The position numbers and the translations under genes were made by a program. A model generated the notes under the pieces. It had not been told where the DNA came from. It saw only the letters and a list, made by a program, of their open reading frames with translations, and searched no databases. A DNA stretch of 64,000 nt from Bryum argenteum (lineage: Eukaryota; Streptophyta; Bryopsida; Bryales; Bryaceae). The DNA lies in assembly GCA_037043015.1 (NCBI GenBank), contig CM073322.1, positions 20,736,364 to 20,800,363 of the forward strand, given 5' to 3'. Positions 54,988 to 64,000 of this stretch are shown piece after piece. Each line of letters opens with the position of its first letter. Position 1 is the first letter of the stretch.

Positions 54988-55610
54988 GGGTGATGGTCTG
55001 GTTGGGGTACCCAAAAAGGTTGTCCCATGAACAATTGCACTCTATGCTGGTGTGACAAACATATCCATTTTTAAACTCTAATAGAATAAGACTTCATTAG
55101 ATGTGGTTTTAGTTGTCTATACTTATAATGTATCAAGAAAAAAAATTAAAAATTAAAAAAAATATTTTGAAGTAATTTTATTTGATTTTTTAGTTGAAAA
55201 AGTAAGTCATGTCCCAATAACCTAAAATCCATAGAATCAAGCAAATGGAATATCAACCATTTTTATTTTAATATAATTTTTGAATATGACCTACATCTTC
55301 TTGTATAGAATACAAAATAATTTATTTAATAATAAAAAAATTAATTCATTGTGCACTATAATGCCTGCAAATCCCCAAATTCAACACTTTTTCCCTCATC
55401 TATGAATGGATCCAAAAAAAAATAAAAATCTAAAAGAAAATCTATAGGCATATATACTTTGATTTCAGTGAGGTGCATGATATTTTATTTTCTATTTTAG
55501 GGTCTTTTTACTTGATTAAAATGACTAAATTAGACAAACTTTGGAGGCTTTCAATAAAAATAACCTAATTAGTGTGTCCAAAAAGTGATACCCCAAGCTT
55601 ACCATTGCCC
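54988..55610. mobile_element. 623-bp TIR element, copy 3
   Basis: Same length, ends and orientation as the copies at 12710 and 14089, with only a few substitutions. It is flanked by CTAT on both sides, a possible 4-bp target duplication. Confidence 0.85.
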
Positions 55611-56476
55611 CTATGTGGTATTTAAAGTTTTATGTTCTTTTATGTTGCAGTTTTTAAAGATGGAGATTAAAGTATGATTACAATTTGAGGTCTATTTTAC
55701 CCTGAGATGGCTTTTTCTTGTTCTCAACAACTTAGATGAAAGGTCAAATCAAATCTATGGGTCGTTAATTTGGCTTAAGTGTGGTTACACAAACAAGGGT
55801 ATGTCGTAATTACACCCTTAATATATGAAAAGCCAAGTTTTACCGCATATTTTATTTTTCAAACCCAACTCAAACAATATGTAACTTTCTTTTTTCTTCT
55901 GATCCTTCGTTTTGTAATATCTTTATAACCACTTACCTATCCGAAACTCCACGTTGTCCAAGTTCAAACTTTTACCAATCTACAAGAGTAGGCTATAATA
56001 TTCATGGCACCAAGCTTCAAATTTATTAGGAATTTCACAATGAAGTTCACTAGAAATTGTCAAAATTAGAGATTTAGCGATCATTTCAACAATGCTTTGC
56101 TTGAAGATTACTAACTTATATAAGAGACTTGAATAGAGTTCAAAATTTCGTTTAACCAAACACAAGTGAAATGATACATGTTTTACCATGTTAAGATAAG
56201 ATATCTTCTTAGAAAGTAGATCTAAAATACTTCCTATAATAAGTATTGGTGAATAAATTTGGTAGAATGATAACAACAAAATACAACATTCAAAAGAACT
56301 TGTATAAAGATCAATACATCAGCACAACCTCTCTCTTCTACTTTTACTTTTCCACCATCCAAATATTCCTTTTCTCATCCCTACTACCGAGGACCATAGG
56401 TCATACAAACAAATAGAAGACCCAAAACAACAGTTTTTCCCCAATTCCTTTTTCCCTTCCTCTCATAGAGGATTTC
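55611..56476. other. Intergenic DNA before UTP13
   Basis: AT-rich, no gene. The frame at 55980-56279 (minus) has no family features. The last ~200 bases are probably the UTP13 promoter. Confidence 0.45.
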
Positions 56477-56578
56477 TAGGGTTTAGGGTTTAAGGTTTAA
56501 GGAAGAGAGCGAATAGCAGAGTCACTTCCTGGTAAAATTGGAAGGAAAGAGGAGCTCTGGGTTTTGCCTCTAGGGTTT
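56477..56578 (+). promoter_or_regulatory. Telo-box motifs in the UTP13 leader/promoter
   Basis: TAGGGTTTAGGGTTTAAGG at 56477-56495 and TAGGGTTTAAGGG at 56571-56583 are reverse-orientation telo-boxes (AAACCCTA). They lie 220 and 115 bases before the ATG. Telo-boxes near the transcription start are established features of plant ribosomal-protein and ribosome-biogenesis genes. Confidence 0.65.
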
Positions 56579-56696
56579 AAGGGTTGATTGCATCACAGAG
56601 ACTCACGAACTGAAGAGAATATGGATCATTCATGCGCTGCAAAGATAGTGGGCTAGGAGTTTTGCAGTCTCAGTTTTCCAAGAGCTGGCCGCGGCC

Positions 56697-59600
56697 ATGG
56701 CTTCCGCGTTGAGCTACAAAAAGAACTTCAAGGTGTCGCCCGCGTTGCAGCTATTTTACACCGGAGGTCCTGTAGTCGTCTCTCCGGATGGCCAATTCGT
56801 GGCTTGCGCTTGCACGGATGATGTCAAGGTTGTGGAAATCGCAACTGGGCTTACACTCAAGACTTTGAAGGGCGATACAGAGCCTATCACCGCAATTGCC
56901 TATTCCCCCGATGGAAAGACGTTGTTCGCTGCTAGTCGCAGTCTTCAAATTAAGCACTGGGATTTAAGTTCCGACTCTTGTCTCCGCACTTTTAAGGTAC
57001 TAGCCGTGAATGCATCAGGCATTTTATCCTTAAACCCTAAACCCTCAAAGTCTGAGCTTATTTGATCATCCTTATTAGCGAGGATAAACCTCATATTGCA
57101 AAATTTGTTGCTTTTCAGGCACATGACGCCCCTGTTGTTGCCATGGCTGTGGATGCCTCGGGTGGATTGCTAGCAACAGCTAGTGCTGATCGAAGAGTAC
57201 TTGTTTGGGATACAGACGGGGGTTTCTGCACACACGCGTTCAAGGGTCACACAGGAGTGGTCTCTTGTGTTCAGTTTCATCCTGACATTCATCAACTTTT
57301 GGTACGTCGGGAGTATGAGAGATTTTCGTTTTTCGAAACAGGCTACTTGATTATTCGTTCGATTTTTGTAATCGAGTGTCGGATTGCAGCTATTTTCAGG
57401 AAGCGACGACGGAACTGTTCGAGTCTGGGATCTTGTTACAAAATCATGTGCTGCAGTTCTAGATAAACATTTCTCAGCTGTGACAAGCTTATCTGTGTCA
57501 ACAAATGGTTGGACTTTAGTGAGTGCCGGAAGAGACAAGGTAATGAAAATGTGGCCTTTCCTCTTAATTAGGTGTTCGATCGTTACTACAGTGAGTTTCT
57601 GTTCTATGGTGGGAGTTACATTTGACTTGTGTTAAGGATGGGCATATGAAAATTGGTTATCTACTACTCTGTGTCTACAGGTGGTGAATGTATGGGACCT
57701 AAGACAATACAAGCTACATACGACTGTACCTATATATGAAGCTGTTGAAGCGATTTTTGTAGCTCCAGAAGGATGTGGCTTGCCCGGGTGCAGTACAGCG
57801 TCCAAAGAGGTGAAGAAGAGTGGTCCAGCTTCAGTGAAGTTCTTGACAGTTGGAGAACGAGGACTTCTTCAAGTGTGGAACTCTGAAGGGTAAGTTCATT
57901 CCTGATACACAAGCTTGCTTGCAAAATGCTCAACATCTAGATGCAGAAATCAGTGTTTTACCGATAGGAAGGCTTTACAGTACGTCGTAACCTGGAAAAT
58001 AGTAGTGTTCTAGTACCTTTCTGGAGATGTAGCTTCGATGAGCTGGGGTTTACATGATGGTGTGAGTACTTACATCGGCATACACTGGTTTGGTGCAGCG
58101 CTGCTTGCTTGTACAAGCAAAAAGTATCAGACGCAACTGTGAGCTCCAACAAGGAAGATCTCAAGGGAGGTTTTGTGGCAGCAATGTGGCTTCCGGCTCA
58201 GGGACAAGTTATGTGCGTAACCGCAGATCAGCGTCTGCTGTTTTACGTGACCGAAACTTCGGAAAGTGGTGAGAAGGATTTGAAGTTGGTGAAGCGGTTG
58301 ATTGGATACAATGAGGAGATCATTGACCTGAAATTTGTGGGCCAGGGTGATAGCTCACTTGCTGTCGCTACAAACTTGGAGCAGGTACCCTTACATACAC
58401 TTCTCCTGTATGTTAAAATCGAAGATGTGTCTACGATGTGTAGTTTTGTCTCTGTTTTGGCTTCTTAAGCAGCATAACGCTCTAGTTTCAAGAAACTAGA
58501 ATGCAGCAGTGTCTGTGTAGAGCACTCGCTCTTGGTAAATCTTCACTCATGTTTCTTTCCACTATTGCGGATAGAACGTAGGAAAGCTACTCTTGCATGA
58601 TCTAAATGCAGAGTTCGACCGCGCAGGTCCGGATATATGACATGACAACTATGACATGTCAGCAAGAACTGGCGGGACATACGGACATTGTGTTGTGCCT
58701 GGATTCTTGTGTAACTGCATCAGGTGTACCCCTTTTGGCGTCTTCAGCAAAAGATCACTCGGTAAGTTATATCTCCTCTAAATTGTTCGTACTATCTTCT
58801 TCAATGTTCCGAGTCTTTCCATTGCCCCTCATTGTGAACATACTTTGAATGTGAATGCTAATGTCAATCTGCAGGTGAGGGTCTGGAATGCTTCAACCGG
58901 GTCGTGCTTAGCTGTGGGATCTGGGCACATGGCAGCAGTTGGCGCTGTTGCCTTTTCCAAAAAGAAGAAGAATTTCGTCGTCAGTGGTAGCAGGTGCAGA
59001 TTTCTATCATTGCGTTAACGTCTTATATAAGTCAGGCAGCTTGCTAGAGCAGAAAGCTGTGAATAGAACATACAAGTTTTCCTTTTGGTATTGAAATTGT
59101 TGGATTTAGTAGTTTACAATGTAAGAGAGTAGCATCGTTTGCACCTTTCGTAATCTCAGTTTGTTTTTGTACCAGTGATCGGACGATTAAAGTCTGGAAT
59201 ATAGAAAGTGTGGCTGGAAGTGGACATGTTGAGGAGACTGTGAAACTCTCATCACAGGCGGTTGTAGCAGCTCATGACAAAGACATCAATTCTCTGGCTG
59301 TTGCTCCTAACGATAGCCTCGTATGCAGTGGCTCACAGGTGCGTATGAAGCTACGTTCTGTTCTAGGGCGTGCACGTTCTTTGCGATTGAATCTGTTCTA
59401 GTATCGTAGTGGTATCCGGGGTGGGAATTTGAGCTCACGAATTTTTAAGGTTGTCAATCAGATGTTTTTGATGTGATTCTAAGTAATCGCTGTCGGTGGT
59501 CTCCTCAGGATCGAACTGCTAAAGTGTGGAAGCTTCCTGAATTAACTCCAGTACTTACACTGAAAGGCCACAAGCGAGGTGTATGGTGTGTGGAGTTTTC

Positions 59601-61475
59601 TCCTGTAGACCAGGCTGTTCTTACAGCATCAGGAGACATGAAAATCAAGATTTGGTCTCTTACTGATGGCTCGTGCTTGAAAACCTTCGAAGGCCATACT
59701 GCAAGTGTATTGAAATGTTCTTTTATTACTCGAGGAACACAGCTGATTTCAGCAGGTAATCGCTTGAGCTTTATTGTGGACGTTCTCTTGTCGAAGGTTT
59801 CATGTCTGAAAGGCCTCATTGTGACTGTAAACTGTCGTCATGTGATTGTCACTTCTTTATGGTGGTAATCGAACATATATGGGCTAGGATGTTGACTTTC
59901 AGATTGTAAAACTCGAAATTGGCAAGTTTGCAATAGGAAGGCTAAGTTGTTTTGACTTCAATTTGCAGGAGCTGATGGTCTGGTGAAGCTCTGGACCATC
60001 AAGACCAATGAATGTGTGAACACTTTTGACCATCATGAGGACAAGGTGCGCTTCCGTCCTTGAACGTGGAGTATAGTGACTTCTTGTGTTGTTATTTTAA
60101 CACTGCTGTTTCTTTCGAATTTGAGTCGGCTGGTTATGAACTATCGTTTGGAATCGGCAGTCGCTTATATAGCAAATTTCTCTTCAGATCTGGGCCCTAG
60201 CCGTGAATTCGGAGACAGAAAAGGTGGCAACTGGTGGCGGCGATTCAGTGGTTAATATGTGGACGGATTGCACGCTTGACGACGAAGAAGAAGCTATACG
60301 TCAAGAGGTGAGGAGTAGTCATCGTTGTCGGTTACATTCATTGTCTTTACTCTCGTCAATATCAGCTTCTCAAACTTTCACTCACATGCAAGTTTTTCTA
60401 TCCTCTGAGATACTGAAATACTGCAAGTTTGTTATCTACCGAGACTGCATGTTCTTGCAGGTCATCAAGCTAAGAATCTCGTCTTTTGTAAGGTCTAATA
60501 TCTGTGATGTGTTGTACCAGGAAGAGGAGGCTTTGAAAGACCAAGACCTATCGAATGCTCTGGCAGACACAGACTGGGTCAAAGCAGTACAATTAGCTTT
60601 CGAACTTCGACGTCCTTTCAGGGTTCTTAAAGTTTTCACAGATCTATTAGGGTACTTTCTCCCACATTCTGTTAGCATCGTTTTTATCTCCTCTCATGGG
60701 TGCTCAGAATACAGGATTTTAACTTGACATGGTATATTGCAGCAGACTAGACTACAGGTTCTTACATGATATGATACAATTGCAGGAGTAACGACGCCAA
60801 CGTGCAAATCCGACAGATATTTCAATCACTTGACAAGGACTACTGGAAGCTTTTGTTGGAGTACATACGCGACTGGAATGCAAAGCCTAAATCCTGTCAT
60901 GTAGCACAGCGTGTTCTGAACGAATTTTTCTCTGTGGTTCCTGCGTCAAAAATCGTGGAGGTTCGTGCCCTTCATTGTCAAGTCTTCAACCTCTTTTATT
61001 TCATCAGAAGAAAGAGTCTATAGCTGACCCTTTGGCAACTACCATGCAGATACCTCAAGTACGAGAGCTCATGGAAGGAATAGCCCCGTACACGAAGCGA
61101 CATGCAAGCAGAATCGATAGGTTGTCTCGCAGCATTTTTCTGCTGGATTACACATTGGCTCGTATGAATGTGCTATTGCCCGTGAGCGAGCCAGACGCAG
61201 CACTTCCACACCAGGCAACCAGTTGGCCAACTATTGGAGCTCTGGATGGAGCAGATACAGATATGGCAGATGCAAATGACAAAAGTGCTGCTGCTGACAA
61301 TAATGGTGGCGAAGAGGCCGTCGAGCCCGTCTCTCCCGAAAAGGTCGTGGAAGAAATGGAGGAGGAAGAGCCTGTGGTACCCAAGGAAGGGACGAAGAAG
61401 AGGAAGAAGAGTTTAGGTGGGAAGAAGAGGAGAAAGTCGGGGTTGGACATGAGAACTGTCTCTCCTGTTAGGTAG
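56697..61475 (+). CDS. UTP13: UTP13/TORMOZ WD40 protein of the small-subunit processome, 14 exons
   Basis: Exons are 56697-56996, 57119-57301, 57390-57539, 57681-57889, 58099-58384, 58627-58761, 58875-58993, 59176-59338, 59509-59755, 59969-60045, 60188-60307, 60521-60651, 60786-60960 and 61050-61475. They give 2721 nt (906 residues), close to Arabidopsis TOZ. Around a dozen WD repeats span residues ~20-650 ([68 protein letters not shown]), the expected double propeller. Residues ~660-820 form the Utp13 C-terminal domain ([35 protein letters not shown]). An acidic stretch and the basic tail [15 protein letters not shown] look like a nucleolar signal. In the family it binds U3 snoRNP and is needed for 18S rRNA processing. 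Junction positions near 59176 and 59509 may be off by a base. Confidence 0.93.
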
Positions 61476-61752
61476 CTAGAGCTAGTCAGTAGAAATGAGC
61501 CAAATTTTGATTTCTTTACTGCTGAATGAGGATTTACACGGTTCGAATGTATTTCTCCTGGGTACAGAATGTATACAGAAGTGACTGACGGCTTATTTTG
61601 AGATATGGATATGTTTTGAGTATTTTATACGATTGGTAGATATTGTTGTCACTTGATGTACAATAATTGTTATGGATATTTATGTATCAGTATTTCTCTA
61701 CAATCTGAATACTGACACCGTAGCTCTCTAATCTGATAAACTCTGTGATGTT
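61476..61752 (+). other. UTP13 3' UTR
   Basis: AT-rich DNA directly after the stop with no other gene. Poly(A) signals are not distinctive. Confidence 0.4.
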
Positions 61753-62183
61753 TTAACCCTTAAATGTAAACGTCTAAGGTGACCCGAGGGGCTCTTTTCC
61801 AACATAATCTCCTCTGTAGCTCTCAATGTATTCAACTTTTCACTTATATTTTGATGTCAAACTGGTCACCTTCTTTGTGATGTATTCAACTTTTCACTTA
61901 TATTTTGATGTCAAACTAGTCACCTTCTTTATGATGCATTCAAAAAGTGAAATTTTAGAGTTCAAATCACAATCTGTATGAGTGATTTTGTGCTTTGAAA
62001 GAATTGTGGTAGGTAGGTTGGGGTTGTACATAACCTTGTAGGAGGTTGCAAGCTCATCATTGATTGGATCATTCATGATGCCCAAGTTCAAAAAGTGCAC
62101 TATTCATGATGCCCAAGTCCAAAAGATGTTGTGATCCAATTTTGGGCTGCCCCAATCCGTATAGCTAGACGTTTAAGGGTTAA
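61753..62183. mobile_element. TTAACCCTT-ended MITE, 431 bp
   Basis: The ends TTAACCCTTAAATGTAAACG and the inverse of the right end TTAACCCTTAAACGTCTAGC form an imperfect inverted repeat. An internal ~53-bp direct repeat (ATGTATTCAACTTTTCACTT and on to ACCTTCTTT) occurs twice at about 61825-61930. Confidence 0.6.
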
Positions 62184-64000
62184 GATACTTGTTTGGAATA
62201 AAATCTATAGTCGAACTGAACTATACCCTAAGTATATGCTACCGTTGGAGTGACTTTTGTTAAGTGACTAGTTTTATCTTCTAATAAGGAGTGTATCAAA
62301 ATTTTCAAACCCAACTAAGTTCACGACAATGTCAAACTTCTACAAAATCACCATTGTTCGGAAAGGAAGAAAGTAGGATTGTTAAGAGAAGCATTTTTGT
62401 ATTCTAAACCAAAACAAAGAAGAAAATCTCAATATTTTCAAAATGCAATTTTTTAAAACCAAAAAAATCAAAGGTATTTGTAACATGATACTTGATCATG
62501 GACGGTGGGATGGACTCTTCTACGATTAAAGCCCATGATAAGAGTTCAAAGTACTTGACTTTTGGTTTAAAATTGTTGAAGTGATTGTGGCCATTACCCT
62601 ACGTTGCTTAGTTGTGTGCGTTGTGTCAAGATGTTTACTAATATCTTTGACTAAGCAATGAAGGGTCTCTACTTATGGTAGGTCATTTGCCGTTGAGAAA
62701 AGACCCTTTGCAACCTTCTTTTCACCATGTAACTTGTTTTTTGTCTTTCACCCTTTCACCAAGTGCCCACTTTTTAGTCCAAAATTACAAATATTCTTGT
62801 AAATCTAAAATTAAAATGAGATGGATTTCAAATTTTTACCACATAATGTCCTTTCCATTGTTTACACATAGTAAAAACAATGGAAACTTCTCATTATCTC
62901 TAATCGTTTGAAAGGTTGCCCAAATGTCATGAATCTCCAACTCGTTTTACAAAAGTCTAGGATTTAAATACAATAAATCAAGCAATGAACGTAAGTGTGA
63001 AGAATATTATGAAATACAAGCATACAAGAGAAGGGCCTACGCAGAAAAGTTCTATTTATACATGACCAAGGATTACATCATTATTACTCTAAGTCATTGT
63101 AATTCACTTATATAGATCCAAGATTCAAGATATTGTCAAACTAAAATTGCCAAGAGATGATGGAAACATGTGTTTGTCCTCGGTTTCTATAAATGCCATC
63201 ACCTCTCAAATGATACACTAATCACATTCTCCAGTAGGAGTCTTGTTCTCTAACAATGACATAAAACCATCTCTTTGTAAATGCACCACATGTTGAAGTG
63301 CAATCGTAAGTGGTTGGGCCTCCTTCAATGTTATATCGGAAATCAAAGTGGTAAGTTTGACCAAGTTTATCCCTCATCTTTGCCTATATCAATGAAACAA
63401 CAAATTTGGATCTAAAGGTTTTCTACAATCTCATTAAAGAAGGCAAGTGAGGCATTTCTAGCTTGAGCAGAAATTGTTGTATTTGAGTCTATTGCCAAAA
63501 GTGTGACTTTGAAGAATATGAATGATGTCATTGTAGGGGTTTTCATGTCCAAAGCAAAGACACTTCCATATTGAAATTTTATTTAGAAATATGCGCAATG
63601 TACACAAAAAAAACCTTGCACTACTAAATAATTTGAACATATACATTTGACCATGCTCAATTGCACCACTCCTATTGATTTCTAGTCAAGCAAACACAAT
63701 TGTGTGGAAGAATGAAAGCTACCTTGAGGCAAGACGCAATGTCTACTAGCAACACCAAGAGGTACAAAAACCTGCAAATATAATGCAATAACAATGGATC
63801 AGTAGAACTCATATGCAAAGACGCAAAGCACAAGACTTACTTCATAGCTATAACCCTCGACGTCCCAACCTATATACGGTATAGCCCAAAAAGACATTTC
63901 CAAAATAAGTGTCATGTATGTAATTGAAGTTATCTAGAAGTCAACCGTACAATCTTGTTGTAGACTTATTTTAGGTTTATCTTGTTGTAGACTTATTTTA
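62184..64000. other. AT-rich intergenic DNA, no gene seen
   Basis: No frame with protein character and no clear repeat ends on either strand up to the window edge. Confidence 0.5.

Noticed and set aside
62675-63646. Short frames near the right edge
   Set aside because: AT-rich, no protein family, no splice partners.

Overview
This is nuclear DNA of a land plant, most likely a bryophyte or another seed-free plant. Every confident gene is split by short GT-AG introns. The gene set is plant-like: a UTP13/TORMOZ-type WD40 protein, a CBE1-type eIF4E-associated protein, a DUF4057 protein and a protein with a thylakoid-lumen-type targeting sequence. The AT-rich space between genes is full of small inverted-repeat elements. 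I cannot name the species from the sequence alone.

Layout. Positions 1-513 hold a small secreted Pro-rich protein (+). Positions 1891-2673 (-) hold a three-exon, plastid-targeted, lumen-type protein. Positions 5072-7273 (+) hold an eight-exon membrane-anchored Cys-rich protein, followed by ten copies of a 40-bp minisatellite. Positions 7.8-15.6 kb are transposon-rich: a 1.3-kb inverted-repeat element, a decayed transposon-associated ORF, and two of three near-identical 623-bp elements. Positions 15642-17261 (+) carry an intronless 539-residue ORF of unknown function, then about 630 bp of (TACAAA)n.

Positions 18.2-25.7 kb (+) carry a decayed but very informative non-LTR retrotransposon. Its domains, in order, are a 2A-like ribosome-skipping motif, an APE-type endonuclease, a reverse transcriptase, a Dam-methylase-like segment, RNase H, a CCHC finger and a restriction-like endonuclease. 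Two different endonucleases in one LINE is the Dualen/RandI plan. The 2A-like motif at the front makes it the most notable object in the window. A tRNA-derived SINE and several TTAACCC-ended MITEs follow it.

The right half is host genes: a DUF4057 protein (34023-36151, -), a double-domain SagB-type nitroreductase (41766-44649, -), a CBE1-like protein (46046-about 50338 or further, -), a small Tim17-like membrane protein (53004-54114, -) and UTP13 (56697-61475, +). UTP13 is a small-subunit processome factor and has telo-box motifs just upstream of its start codon, as expected for plant ribosome-biogenesis genes. The host genes show no operon-like link. Exon boundaries were read by hand from GT/AG sites and preserved phase, so individual junctions could be off.
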